Assembly (NCBI GenBank): GCA_020852055.1
Contig: JADZBP010000111.1
Coordinates: 1 to 33,510, forward strand
Source of the DNA: Candidatus Latescibacterota bacterium
GTDB taxonomy: Bacteria > Latescibacterota > UBA2968 > UBA8231
Direction of reading: 5' to 3'
DNA length: 33,510 nt
This document shows, in pieces, positions 15,186-23,067 of this stretch. The position numbers and the translations under genes are program-made. The notes below the pieces were generated by a model. That model did no database searches. It was not told the origin of the DNA and was given only the letters and a program-made list of their open reading frames with translations. Position 1 is the first letter of the stretch, and every line of letters starts with the position of its first letter.

Positions 15186-15219
15186 GCCGGGGCGGGGTCC
15201 CTGTTGCCGGAGTAGGCCG

Positions 15220-15579
15220 ATGAAAAAAATCCTGATCGTGGAAGATGTGGAATTGAACCGCGACCTGCTGGTCCAGTTGCTCGAAGACCGCTACCTGCTG
15301 GTCGAGGCCGACTGCGGGCAGGAGGGCCTGGCCCTGGCCCGGCGCGAGCGGCCCGACCTGATCCTGCTGGATATCTCGCTGCCGGGCATGGACGGGTACG
15401 AGGTGGCCAGGCAGTTGCGGGCCGACCCGGAACTGGGGCGCGCGCCGCTGATCGCGGTGACGGCCCACGCCATGGCCGGTGACCAGGAGCGGATCTTTGC
15501 CGAGGGTTTCGACGATTATATCGCCAAGCCCATCGACGAGGACGAACTCTGGGCCAAGGTAGCAAAACACCTCGCCTGA
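15220..15579 (+). CDS. Stand-alone receiver-domain response regulator
   Basis: This 119-residue CheY-like protein has no output domain. The acidic pocket is E8-D9 (ILIVEDVELNRDLL), the phospho-acceptor is D51 (LILLDISLPGMDGYEV), the switch Thr is in IAVTAHAM and the conserved Lys in YIAKPIDEDEL. It resembles DivK-type or relay receivers. It lies 34 bases after the hybrid kinase gene and 9 bases before the sigma-54 activator gene, with a GGAG site before the ATG. It probably shuttles phosphate between the kinase and a phosphotransfer protein not seen in this window, or acts as a phosphate sink. It is a paralogue of the other receivers here. Confidence 0.9.
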   Translation: MKKILIVEDVELNRDLLVQLLEDRYLLVEADCGQEGLALARRERPDLILLDISLPGMDGYEVARQLRADPELGRAPLIAVTAHAMAGDQERIFAEGFDDYIAKPIDEDELWAKVAKHLA

Positions 15580-15588
15580 GGAAGGGTG

Positions 15589-16953
15589 ATGCCCGAATCT
15601 GCCCGGATCCTGATCGTCGACGACGAGCCTTTTAATATCGATCTGCTGGAACAGGAGTTGGAGGATCAGGGGTACCAGACCTGCGCCGCCCGCAGCGGCG
15701 AGGAGGCGCTGGCCCGGGTGGCCGAATACCAGCCCGACCTGGTGCTTCTGGATTGGATGATGCCGGGCATGGCCGGCATCGAGGTGCTGCGCCGTCTGCG
15801 CGCCGAGCCGCAATGGCGGGCCCTGCCGGTGATCATGGTCACCGCCCGCGCCTCCACCCGGGACAAGGTGGCCGGCCTGGACGCCGGGGCCGACGACTAC
15901 CTGACCAAACCCATCGACGACGCCGAGCTGGGGGCACGCATCCGCGCCATGCTGCGCATCGCCCGGCTGGAGCAGGAGAACCTCACCCTGCGCCGGGCGG
16001 TGCAGAGCCAGGTGCAGTTCAAGGGGGTCATCGGCAGGAGCCGGGCCATGGAGGCGGTGTACCAGCTCCTGCGCAAGGTGGTGGACAGCGACACTACGGT
16101 GCTGCTCTCCGGCGAGACCGGCACCGGCAAGGAGGTGCTGGCCCGCTGCATCCATCAGGAAGGGCCGCGGCGCGACAAACCCTTCGTGGCGGTCAATTGC
16201 GGGGCCATGGCCGAGCAGCTGCTGGAGAGCGAGTTGTTCGGCCACAAGAAGGGCGCCTTCACCGGGGCGGTCAACGACCGGCCCGGGCTCTTCGAGACCG
16301 CCGACGGGGGCACCCTCTTCCTCGACGAGATCGGGGAGACCACGCCAGGGTTGCAGGTGCGGCTGCTGCGGGCGGTGCAGGAGGGCGAGATCCGCCGGGT
16401 GGGGGAGGAGCAGGTGCGACACGTGGACGTGCGGGTCCTCGCCGCCACCCACCGCGACCTGAAACAGGCGGTGGCCGAGGGCGCCTTCCGCGAGGATCTC
16501 TATTACCGGCTCAATGTCTTCCCCATCGGGCTGCCGCCTCTGCGCCAGCGCCGCGAGGACATCCCCGAGTTGGCCCTGCATTTCCTGGGGCAGTTGCGCC
16601 AGCGCGCCCCCCGCGCTCCCGAGGGATTCACCGCCCGGGCCATGGATGCCCTGGGGGCGTACGAGTGGCCGGGCAATATCCGCGAATTGCAGAACGAGGT
16701 GGAGCGGGCGGCCCTGCTGGGGGCCGGCGAGGCCCGCATCGACCTGGGCCATCTGTCGGAGCGGCTGGTGGGCGGGGTGCCGCCGGCGCCGCGGCGGGGC
16801 AAACTCAAGGAGGTGCTGGCCCAGGTGGAGCGGGAGCTGATCCTGCAGGCCCTGGAGCGGCATCAGGGCAACCGCACCCACGCTGCCGAGGAACTGGGCA
16901 TGAGCCGCTGGGGCCTGGTGCAGAAGGTCCGGGATTACGGGCTGGAGGTCTGA
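15589..16953 (+). CDS. NtrC-family sigma-54-dependent response regulator
   Basis: The protein has 454 residues in the classical three-domain order. Receiver (1-125): D11-D12, acceptor D55 (LLDWMMPG), K in YLTKPID. AAA+ domain (about 147-375): Walker A GETGTGKE (175-182), the sigma-54-contacting loop GAFTGA (222-227), Walker B GTLFLDE (241-247), R-finger region [13 protein letters not shown], and [11 protein letters not shown]-terminal Fis-type helix-turn-helix (about 410-454): [38 protein letters not shown]. All elements needed for ATP-driven opening of RpoN promoters are intact. ATG 15589 was chosen over a GTG directly before it; GAGGAAG precedes both. It is the last gene of the kinase-receiver-activator operon and the natural candidate to act at the -24/-12 promoter at 11732. 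Confidence 0.93.
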   Translation: MPESARILIVDDEPFNIDLLEQELEDQGYQTCAARSGEEALARVAEYQPDLVLLDWMMPGMAGIEVLRRLRAEPQWRALPVIMVTARASTRDKVAGLDAGADDYLTKPIDDAELGARIRAMLRIARLEQENLTLRRAVQSQVQFKGVIGRSRAMEAVYQLLRKVVDSDTTVLLSGETGTGKEVLARCIHQEGPRRDKPFVAVNCGAMAEQLLESELFGHKKGAFTGAVNDRPGLFETADGGTLFLDEIGETTPGLQVRLLRAVQEGEIRRVGEEQVRHVDVRVLAATHRDLKQAVAEGAFREDLYYRLNVFPIGLPPLRQRREDIPELALHFLGQLRQRAPRAPEGFTARAMDALGAYEWPGNIRELQNEVERAALLGAGEARIDLGHLSERLVGGVPPAPRRGKLKEVLAQVERELILQALERHQGNRTHAAEELGMSRWGLVQKVRDYGLEV

Positions 16954-16967
16954 GGGGGGCTTGACGG

Positions 16968-17008
16968 AAAAGAAAATCGGGCGCATCCTGAGATGCGCCC
17001 GATTTTAT
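16968..17008. terminator. Bidirectional intrinsic terminator
   Basis: There is a perfect 15-bp stem (AAAATCGGGCGCATC at 16973-16987, its complement at 16992-17006) with a 4-base loop. On the minus strand it runs into TTTTCTTTT; on the plus strand it ends TTTTATCT. It closes the activator operon from the left and the minus-strand RNA at 17195-16968 from the right. Confidence 0.9.
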
Positions 17009-17074
17009 CTGAGGACAGCGGGTCTTTACAGACGGGCCGTCCTGTTCCAGGCGGCTACCACCTGGAGCTAAAAC

Positions 17075-17104
17075 CTAGGTGGTAGACCTCCCTGTGGATT
17101 CCAT
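17075..17104 (-). CDS. Nine-codon ORF inside the candidate RNA
   Basis: ATG 17104 reads MESTGRSTT and stops at TAG (17077-17075). AAAGGAGGTGG lies upstream, its GGAGG 11 bases before the ATG, so a ribosome would be strongly attracted. The stop sits at the base of the 9-bp hairpin, as in translation-sensing leaders. There is no structural gene downstream on this strand before the terminator, so if it is translated the act of translation or the ribosome binding may matter more than the peptide. Coding status is unproven. Confidence 0.35.
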   Translation of the reverse strand: MESTGRSTT

Positions 17105-17201
17105 ATAATGGACCACCTCCTTTCTTTTAGCGCCCGCACGGTGCGGGCAGATGAAACGACCCTGAACCGTTTCCGGCCCAGGATGAACTAAATTCTGCTT
17201 T

Positions 17202-17231
17202 AATATACCTCGGCGCTGTGCCCATCTGCAA
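17202..17231 (-). promoter_or_regulatory. Candidate promoter of the minus-strand RNA
   Basis: On the minus strand TTGCAG (17231-17226) and TATATT (17207-17202) are separated by 18 bases. The -10 matches sigma-70 at 5 of 6 positions; the -35 is weak. The predicted start is near 17195. It overlaps the hemY leader, so the two transcripts would be divergent. Confidence 0.4.
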
Positions 17232-17251
17232 GAAGAAAAAAAGAGGATTTC

Positions 17252-18655
17252 ATGAGTGATCAGCACCCTGCCACCGTGGCGGTGATCGGCGCCGGCGTCA
17301 CCGGCCTGACCCTGGCCCATCTGCTCGACCGCCAGGGCATCCCGGTACGGGTATATGAAGCCCAGTCCCGGCCCGGAGGCGCCATGCACACCAGCCGCGA
17401 GCAGGGCTTCCTCGTCGAACATGGCCCCAACAGCGCCCAGGAGACCACGCCGCTCTTGCGCCAGCTCTTTGTCGGCCTGGGCATCGATGACCAGTTCGAG
17501 TACGCCAGCCCGGCCTCCAAGAACCGCTACGTGGTGCGCGGCGGCAAGTTACACGCGGTGCCCCTGGGGCCGCCGGCCCTGCTGGGCACCCGTCTCTTCT
17601 CGGGGGCGGCCAAGCTGCGCCTGCTGGCCGAGCCCTTTGTCCGGCGCTCCGACCCGGACCAGGACGAGGACCTGGCCCATTTTGTGACCCGCCGCCTGGG
17701 CCGCGAATTCCTCGACTATGCCATCGACCCCTTTGTCTCTGGGGTTTTTGCCGGCCTGCCGGAAAAACTGAGCGTGCGCAGCGCCTTTCCGCGGCTGTGG
17801 GAGCTGGAGCAGGAGTACGGCAGCCTGATCAAGGGGGCGGTGCTGGGGGCGCGGGCGCGGCGCAAACGCCAGGAGCAGTCCAAGCAGAGCGCCCAGTCCT
17901 TTTCCTTCAAGGAGGGCCTGCAGACCCTGATCGATGCCCTGGCCCGCTCGCTGGGGGACAAGGTGCAGACCGGGGTGCCGCTGCGGGCGGTGCGCAAGAC
18001 CGCCGCCGGCTATACCCTCGAACTGGCCAACCGCGCCGAGGCGGTGCCGGCCGCCTCCGTGGCCCTCACCATGCCCGCACACGGGTACGAGCAACTGGAA
18101 CTGGGTTTCGAGTGCGACGCGGCCCGCCAGGCCCTGGCGAAGATCTACTACCCACCGGTGGCGGTGGTTTTCTGCGGGTACCGCCGCAACCCCCTCGACC
18201 ATGCCTTGGAGGGTTTTGGCTTCCTGGTGCCGCGCCGCGAAAACCGGCAGATCCTGGGATCGCTGTGGAACTCGTCGCTCTTCTCGGGGCGGGCGCCCGA
18301 GGGCGGCCTGGCCCTGACGGTGTTCGTGGGCGGCAGCCGCCAGCCCGAAAACGCCCTGTGGCCCGAGGACAAGCTGATGGACACGGTGGCTGCGGAGCTG
18401 AAGGAGTTGCTGGGGTTGCAGCCGCGGCCCGATCACCAGGTGGTCTTCCGCTGGCCCCGGGCCATCCCCCAGTACCAGGTGGGCCATCGCCAGTTGATGG
18501 CGGCGGTGGAGGCGTGCGAGGCCCGGCATCCCGGACTTTACCTGGGAGGCAACTTCCGCGGCGGCATTTCGGTGGCCGACTGCGTCAAAAGCGCGCACGC
18601 GCTGGCCGACAAGGTGGCCGGCGACCTGCGGGGCAGGGGGGCGCTTGCCGGGTAA
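17252..18655 (+). CDS. hemY: Protoporphyrinogen oxidase (oxygen-dependent, HemY/PPOX type)
   Basis: The protein has 467 residues, the usual length. It oxidises protoporphyrinogen IX (or coproporphyrinogen III in the coproporphyrin pathway) with FAD and O2. The Rossmann FAD site is VAVIGAGVTGLTLAHLL at the N-terminus, followed by VYEAQSRPGGAMHT and FLVEHGPNS. The family's DYAIDPFVSGVFAG and LSVRSAFPRLWELEQEYGSLIKG blocks are intact. The C-terminal FAD motif is GLYLGGNFRGGISVADCVKSA. AGAGGA precedes the ATG. It begins a haem cluster with hemA 59 bases downstream. No clear sigma-70 promoter pair was found on the plus strand. Confidence 0.93.
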   Translation: MSDQHPATVAVIGAGVTGLTLAHLLDRQGIPVRVYEAQSRPGGAMHTSREQGFLVEHGPNSAQETTPLLRQLFVGLGIDDQFEYASPASKNRYVVRGGKLHAVPLGPPALLGTRLFSGAAKLRLLAEPFVRRSDPDQDEDLAHFVTRRLGREFLDYAIDPFVSGVFAGLPEKLSVRSAFPRLWELEQEYGSLIKGAVLGARARRKRQEQSKQSAQSFSFKEGLQTLIDALARSLGDKVQTGVPLRAVRKTAAGYTLELANRAEAVPAASVALTMPAHGYEQLELGFECDAARQALAKIYYPPVAVVFCGYRRNPLDHALEGFGFLVPRRENRQILGSLWNSSLFSGRAPEGGLALTVFVGGSRQPENALWPEDKLMDTVAAELKELLGLQPRPDHQVVFRWPRAIPQYQVGHRQLMAAVEACEARHPGLYLGGNFRGGISVADCVKSAHALADKVAGDLRGRGALAG

Positions 18656-18714
18656 GGGGGTTTTGCGGTTATTCCTATGGTTAACCTCCTAACTCCGATC
18701 TGGCGAAACGCAGC

Positions 18715-19992
18715 GTGCACATCCTGGCTCTAGGTCTCAATCACACCACCGCTCCGGTGGAAGTCCGCGAGAAACTGGCCTTCCCCGAACCGGTCCTGCC
18801 CCAGGCGCTCCGGGAGTTGACCGGCCGCTACGGGTTGCACGAGGCGGCCATCCTCTCCACCTGCAACCGCGCCGAGATCTACGCTGCCAGCGAGGGGGAA
18901 AGCGACGAGGGCCTGTGGCGTTTTCTCGCCGAGGTCCACGGGGTGGACCCCGAAGCCCTGCGCCCCCACTTCTACCACCACCGCGACAGCGAGGTGGCCG
19001 GCCACCTCTTCCGCGTGGCCTGCGGCATCGACTCGCTGGTCATCGGCGAGTCGCAGATCCTGGCCCAGGTGCGCACCGCCCTGGAGGCGGCCCAGCAAAA
19101 CGGCTCGGCCCGGCTGCTGATCAACGAACTCTTCCAGCGTTCGCTGCACGTGGGCAAGCGGGCCCGCTCCGAGACCGAGATCGGCCATGGCCGGCTCTCG
19201 ATCAGCACGGCGGCGGTGGAGCTGGCCGGCCAGGTCTTCGACCGGCTCGAAGGCCGGCAGGCCCTGCTGCTGGGGGCCGGCGAGATGGCCGAACTGACCG
19301 CCCAGTACCTGGTGGAGAGCGGCATCAGCAAGCTGCTGGTGGTCAACCGCACCCACGAACGCGCCCGGGACTTGGCCCGCCGCTTCCAGGGCGAGGCCCT
19401 GCCCTTCGAGCAGATGGCCACGGCTCTGGGCACCGTCGATATCGTCATTTCCTCAACCTCGGCCCCCGGTTTTGTCATTCTCCCCCCGGCCATCCAGCAG
19501 GTCATGCGCCAGCGCCGCGGCCGGCCGCTCTTTCGCATCGACATCGCCGTGCCGCGCGACATCGACCCGGCAGTCAAACAGTTGGACAACGTTTTCCTCT
19601 TCGACATCGACGATCTGGAGCAGGTGGTGCGCGCCAACCGCCAGGAGCGGGAGCGCGAGATCCTCAAGGTCCAGGGTCTGATCGACGAGGAATTGAAAGG
19701 GTTCCAGCATTGGTTCAATGCCCAGGGCACCGGCCCGCTGATCCAGTCCCTGCACCGGCACGCCGAGGCGTTGCGCCGCGCCGAACTCGAGCGCTGGGGG
19801 GCCAAACTGGCCCACCTCTCCGAACAGGACCGCCAACTGGTCGAGAGCCTGCTGCGGGGTTACGCCAACAAGATGCTCCATCAGCCCCTGGTCCAGATCC
19901 GCGAGTTCGCCAACGCCGAGGACGGGTACCTGCGCCTCGACACGGTGCGGCAGCTCTTCGGCCTGGCCGGGCCGCCGGAGCAGGAGGGCTGA
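18715..19992 (+). CDS. hemA: Glutamyl-tRNA reductase
   Basis: The protein has 425 residues. It reduces glutamyl-tRNA(Glu) with NADPH to glutamate-1-semialdehyde, the first committed step of C5 tetrapyrrole synthesis. Catalytic C50 is in ILSTCNRAEIYA, preceded by the GLNHTTAPVEVREKLAF opening. The domain junction SLVIGESQILAQVRTAL and the NADPH-binding LLLGAGEMAELTAQYL are present, as is the RRGRPLFRIDIAVPRDIDPAV segment. A C-terminal dimerisation helix follows. The start is GTG: an in-frame stop at 18682-18684 leaves no upstream ATG, and the family begins exactly here. There is no recognisable Shine-Dalgarno site, so expression may be kept low. Its stop is one base before the next ATG. Confidence 0.95.
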   Translation: MHILALGLNHTTAPVEVREKLAFPEPVLPQALRELTGRYGLHEAAILSTCNRAEIYAASEGESDEGLWRFLAEVHGVDPEALRPHFYHHRDSEVAGHLFRVACGIDSLVIGESQILAQVRTALEAAQQNGSARLLINELFQRSLHVGKRARSETEIGHGRLSISTAAVELAGQVFDRLEGRQALLLGAGEMAELTAQYLVESGISKLLVVNRTHERARDLARRFQGEALPFEQMATALGTVDIVISSTSAPGFVILPPAIQQVMRQRRGRPLFRIDIAVPRDIDPAVKQLDNVFLFDIDDLEQVVRANRQEREREILKVQGLIDEELKGFQHWFNAQGTGPLIQSLHRHAEALRRAELERWGAKLAHLSEQDRQLVESLLRGYANKMLHQPLVQIREFANAEDGYLRLDTVRQLFGLAGPPEQEG

Positions 19993-19993
19993 G

Positions 19994-20806
19994 ATGACGG
20001 CCGCCTGCATAACCTTTCTGGGGATCTCGCTGCTGCTCTACCTGGCCGGGGCCCTGTTCTATCTGAGCCATTTCCTGCATCGGCGGGGCACCTGGGAGGA
20101 GTGGGGTCGCCGTGCTCTCGAGTGGGGGGTGGTCATCCACGCGGTGGGCATCCTCATGCACTTCTTCTTTTCCGGGCTCTCGCCTTTCTCCAACCTGTTG
20201 CCGGTGATCTCGCTGCTGATCATCGCCGGTCTGGTCGTCGGCCTGATCCTGGAGCGCTATACCCGCATCCGCCGCCTGAATCTGTTGCTGGCGCCGCTGG
20301 CCTTTTTCGGGTTGCTCTACCTGCTGCTGATGCCGGTGCGCCTGGAGGGAGCCACCTCGGTGCTGCTGCACTATCCCTGGCTGGGGGTGCACGTGGCGGC
20401 CACCCTGCTGGGCAACGTGGGTTTTGCCCTGGCCTTCGCCTCGGCCACCATCTATCTGGCGCAGGGCCGCCTGCTCAAGCAGGGCCGCCTCAACAGCCTG
20501 CTGCCGGCCCTCGACACCGCGGCCAGCGCCACCTATCGCTTCGCCGCCGTAGGTTTCGCTTTCTTCTCGCTGGGGCTGGGCATGGGCATCCTCTGGCTCT
20601 TTGGCGCTCCCGGTGAGTACCTGGCCCGGGGCGATATCAAGATCTGGATGGCGGTGCCCTCGTGGGTCCTCTTTGCCACCTACCTGTACCTGCGCGGGTT
20701 GCGGGGCAGCCACGGCAGCCGGCTCAAGTGGCTGATCATCGCTGGCTTCCTCACCGCTGCCGCCAATCTGTTGGTGGTGCGCCACCATTTCATCGATAAC
20801 CCCTGA
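19994..20806 (+). CDS. HemX/CcsA-like membrane protein (cytochrome c assembly family)
   Basis: This 270-residue integral membrane protein has about eight hydrophobic helices and belongs to the CcsA/CcmC/HemX family. Conserved features are H49 and H56 in VVIHAVGILMHFFF, the loop GLSPFSNLLPVISLL, and LLHYPWLGVHVAATLLGNVGFALAFASATIYL. The terminal LVVRHHF also supplies His. The tryptophan-rich WWD haem-handling loop of true CcsA is not evident, which favours HemX. In Bacillus and several other phyla hemX directly follows hemA and influences the level of glutamyl-tRNA reductase. Here the ATG is one base after the hemA stop, so the two are coupled. A role in cytochrome c haem delivery is the alternative. 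Confidence 0.82.
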   Translation: MTAACITFLGISLLLYLAGALFYLSHFLHRRGTWEEWGRRALEWGVVIHAVGILMHFFFSGLSPFSNLLPVISLLIIAGLVVGLILERYTRIRRLNLLLAPLAFFGLLYLLLMPVRLEGATSVLLHYPWLGVHVAATLLGNVGFALAFASATIYLAQGRLLKQGRLNSLLPALDTAASATYRFAAVGFAFFSLGLGMGILWLFGAPGEYLARGDIKIWMAVPSWVLFATYLYLRGLRGSHGSRLKWLIIAGFLTAAANLLVVRHHFIDNP

Positions 20807-20836
20807 GCTAGGGGCAGCCACAGCACCTAAAAATCG

Positions 20837-20865
20837 CGGCCCCGTCAGTACCACTGGCGGGGCCG
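20837..20865 (+). terminator. Hairpin after the haem operon
   Basis: There is a 13-bp stem with one G-U pair (CGGCCCCGTCAGT at 20837-20849 with ACTGGCGGGGCCG at 20853-20865) and a 3-base loop. No T-run follows on the plus strand; on the minus strand ATTTTTAG follows. It probably ends the hemY-hemA-hemX transcript. Confidence 0.6.
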
Positions 20866-20899
20866 AGCCGTATCAGTCCTCCACAGAAAGGATCGGGCA

Positions 20900-21214
20900 A
20901 TGAGCGAGTTCCGCAATGTCACCGTGGTCAAGAAGGCCAACCTCTTCTTCGAGGGCAAGGTGGCCAGCCGCACCGTGATCTTCGCCGATGGTTCGAAGAA
21001 GACCCTGGGCATCATGCAGCCGGGCGAGTTCGAGTTCAACACCTCCGAGAAGGAGATCATGGAGATCCTGGCCGGCGAGCTGGAGGTGCTGCTGCCGGGG
21101 GCCAAGGACTGGCGGCAGGTCAAAGGCGGCGAGTCCTTCGAGGTGCCGGCCGGAGCGAAGTTCGGGTTGAAGGTCAGAACCCTCACCGATTACTGCTGTT
21201 CTTTCATCGCCTGA
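20900..21214 (+). CDS. ppnP: Pyrimidine/purine nucleoside phosphorylase (PpnP, DUF1255)
   Basis: This 104-residue small cupin is of the PpnP (YaiE) family, which performs phosphorolysis of several nucleosides to base and ribose-1-phosphate. The whole protein follows the family pattern: [42 protein letters not shown], then [17 protein letters not shown](R)[20 protein letters not shown] and the final DYCCSFIA (family: DYCCSY). Length is close to the E. coli protein (94). AGAAAGGA precedes the ATG. It stands between the haem hairpin and the Gfo/Idh gene (22-base gap), so it may share a transcript with the latter, though no metabolic link is evident. Confidence 0.93.
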   Translation: MSEFRNVTVVKKANLFFEGKVASRTVIFADGSKKTLGIMQPGEFEFNTSEKEIMEILAGELEVLLPGAKDWRQVKGGESFEVPAGAKFGLKVRTLTDYCCSFIA

Positions 21215-21236
21215 GCGACCAGGCGGGAGGGCGGCG

Positions 21237-22415
21237 ATGACCCAGATCAATGTCGGCCTGGTGGGCCTGGGGGGACGGGGCCTGGGATGGCTCAAATTGC
21301 TGCAGCGCCTCAAAGGGTATCGGGTGGTGGCCCTGTGCGACCCCATCGCCGCCCTGCACCCGCGGGCGCTGGAGTTGCTCGCAGATCGCACCGGGGTGCG
21401 CCTGTATCAGAGCTACGCGGAGATGCTGGCCGATGCCCGCGTCGAGGCCGTGGCTTTGTGTGTGCGCTGCCCCGAGCAGGGGGCGCTGGCGGCGCAGGCG
21501 CTGCTGGCGGGCAAACACGTTTCCGCCGAGGTGCCGGCGGCGCACAGCATCGAGGACTGCTGGCGCATCGCCCTGGCCGCCGAGCGCTCGGGCAAGATCT
21601 TCCACCTGGCGGAGCAGACGCGGTACTGGGGGTTCGTGGAGCGCTGGCGCCAATTGGTGAGCGCCGGCCGCCTGGGCAAGGTCACCTTCTGTGAGGGCCA
21701 GTACCTCGGGTACTACGGCACCCGGCAGTTCTTCCAGGACCCGGCCACCGGCCAATTCTGCCCGGTCGAGGAGTTGGCCGCTCACCCGCAGATGCGGCCC
21801 ACCTGGCTGCAGGGCATGCCGCCCATCCACTACCTGCCCCACGAATTGAGCCCCATGCTCAAGGTGCTCGACGACCGGGTGATCGAGGTGGTGGGCATGG
21901 GCACCGACGCGCCCAGCGCCGCCCATCCCCAGATCCACCAGCCCGACATCCAGGTGGCGCTGATGAAGACCGAGAAGGGCGCGGTGCTGCGTATGGCCGC
22001 CGGCTTCACCCAGCCCATCCCGCACCGGGACCACCACTGGTACCAGGTGATGGGCACCAGAGGCTGTGTGGAATGGCGGCGGGCCCACCACGAAAAGGCC
22101 AAGGTCTGGCTGGCCGACAGCGGCAGCAGCGAGTGGGAGGAGGTGGACTGGGGCTTTTCCCGCGACGACGCGCCCGAGGAGGCCCGCAACAGCGGCCACG
22201 GCGATGCCGACTACTATGTGCACGCTGCCTTCCGCGACGCAGTGTTGCACGGCCGCCCGCTGGAGTTGGATCTGTACCGCGCCCTTGACACCGCGGCCCC
22301 GGCGATCCTGGCTGCCGACTCCATCGCCGAGGGCAGCCGGCCCCGCCAAGTGCCCGACTTCCGCCCCGGACCGCAGCGCACCCTGGGACAGGCCCCTGCC
22401 GGCGAGGCGGGCTGA
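21237..22415 (+). CDS. Gfo/Idh/MocA family oxidoreductase
   Basis: The protein has 392 residues: an N-terminal NAD(P)-binding Rossmann domain (GLVGLGGRGLGWLKLL, residues 7-22; VALCDPIAAL) and a C-terminal alpha/beta substrate domain. The usual EKP motif, whose Lys is catalytic, reads E98-V99-P100 here (AEVPAAHSIEDC). The His pair H198/H202 in PIHYLPHELSPML is where the catalytic His/Asp usually lie. EVP variants form a large uncharacterised branch common in Planctomycetes, Lentisphaerae and FCB bacteria, and are thought to act on sugars or glycosides. A GGGAGG site lies before the ATG. The stop overlaps the next start (TGATG). The substrate is unknown. Confidence 0.88.
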   Translation: MTQINVGLVGLGGRGLGWLKLLQRLKGYRVVALCDPIAALHPRALELLADRTGVRLYQSYAEMLADARVEAVALCVRCPEQGALAAQALLAGKHVSAEVPAAHSIEDCWRIALAAERSGKIFHLAEQTRYWGFVERWRQLVSAGRLGKVTFCEGQYLGYYGTRQFFQDPATGQFCPVEELAAHPQMRPTWLQGMPPIHYLPHELSPMLKVLDDRVIEVVGMGTDAPSAAHPQIHQPDIQVALMKTEKGAVLRMAAGFTQPIPHRDHHWYQVMGTRGCVEWRRAHHEKAKVWLADSGSSEWEEVDWGFSRDDAPEEARNSGHGDADYYVHAAFRDAVLHGRPLELDLYRALDTAAPAILAADSIAEGSRPRQVPDFRPGPQRTLGQAPAGEAG

Positions 22416-23032
22416 TGCGCGTCGCCATTCTGCAGCAGCCCGGCGAGGGGCTGGCGGCGTACCTTGCGGAGATCCTGCACACCTGGGGCCTGGCCGAATA
22501 CGGGGTGATCGACCAGGCGGCGGCCGGCGCTCTCGATCCGCGTCAGACCCCGGTCCTGCTCTGTCCGGCAGGCGCCGGCAGCGAAGGGGTACTGGCCTTT
22601 GCCCGCGCCGGCGGCACCGTGGTGGCTTGCTGCCCGGACGAGGCGTTGGCGCAGGCCTGCAGCCTGGTAGTGAGAGGGGACCTGGAAACGCCGGTGTGGC
22701 TGCTGCCCTCGGCCCTGCCCGCGCCGGGCTTGTCTGGAGAGCTCTTGCCGGTGGTGGGGCGGGTCCGGCGCCTGGAGGCGGCGGCCGGGGCGCGGGTGCT
22801 GGGGCAGCCTGCTGCCGGCCGGCTGCAGCTGGCGCTGAGCGGGGCGCAGCGGCCGCGCGAGTTGCGGTTGATGCTGCCGGCCCGGTATGCGGGGGCCGCT
22901 CTGTTGCGGGTGTTCATCGACGGCCGGCAGGTTGATTGCCTGCGGGGGCGGCGCTACGGCGAGGAGATGGTCTTTGTCGAGACCGGCTCCGGTGGGATGG
23001 CGATGATCGAGGCGGAGTACGGGATGGGGTAG
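22415..23032 (+). CDS. Unknown protein coupled to the oxidoreductase gene
   Basis: This 205-residue protein belongs to no family I can name. The first 90 residues (MRVAILQQPG..., VLLCPAGAGSEGVLAFARAGGTVVACCPDE) look like an alpha/beta domain of the class I glutamine-amidotransferase fold as used in ThuA-like and beta-galactosidase-trimerisation domains. No catalytic Cys in the nucleophile-elbow context is apparent. The rest (PRELRLMLPARYAGAALLRVFIDGRQVDCLRG) looks like beta-sandwich. It could be the N-terminal part of what is elsewhere a larger glycan-related protein. The ATG overlaps the oxidoreductase stop by one base, so the two are made together. A strong terminator follows 36 bases after its TAG. 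Confidence 0.6.
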   Translation: MRVAILQQPGEGLAAYLAEILHTWGLAEYGVIDQAAAGALDPRQTPVLLCPAGAGSEGVLAFARAGGTVVACCPDEALAQACSLVVRGDLETPVWLLPSALPAPGLSGELLPVVGRVRRLEAAAGARVLGQPAAGRLQLALSGAQRPRELRLMLPARYAGAALLRVFIDGRQVDCLRGRRYGEEMVFVETGSGGMAMIEAEYGMG

Positions 23033-23067
23033 TGGCCTCGTGGTCTCTGGTAATCGCGCCCATGCTT

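Larger units (their letters stand above)
16968..17195 (-). ncRNA. Candidate structured small RNA with extended anti-16S pairing (no family recognised)
   Basis: The minus strand between the hemY promoter region and the terminator looks like a free-standing RNA of about 225 bases. From its 5' end: a 7-bp hairpin (plus 17132-17138/17142-17148); AGAAAGGAGGTGGTCCA (17125-17109), which can pair over 17 bases with the 16S rRNA 3' tail; a nine-codon ORF; a 9-bp hairpin (17055-17063/17077-17085) whose loop holds that ORF's stop; then two competing stems sharing 17036-17043; then the terminator. The candidate promoter is at 17202-17231. I do not recognise a known RNA family. The alternative is a leader for nothing, or plus-strand leader structure of hemY. 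Confidence 0.5.

Noticed and set aside
17041..17130. Remnant of a 16S rRNA gene 3' end
   Set aside because: Only the last 17 bases resemble 16S. The sequence before them lacks the conserved helix 45 and GTAACAAGGTA region, so it is not an rRNA fragment.
17010..17250. tRNA or known riboswitch in the hemY leader
   Set aside because: No cloverleaf with a TTCRA T-loop and CCA-compatible acceptor stem was found, and no riboswitch core I know is visible.
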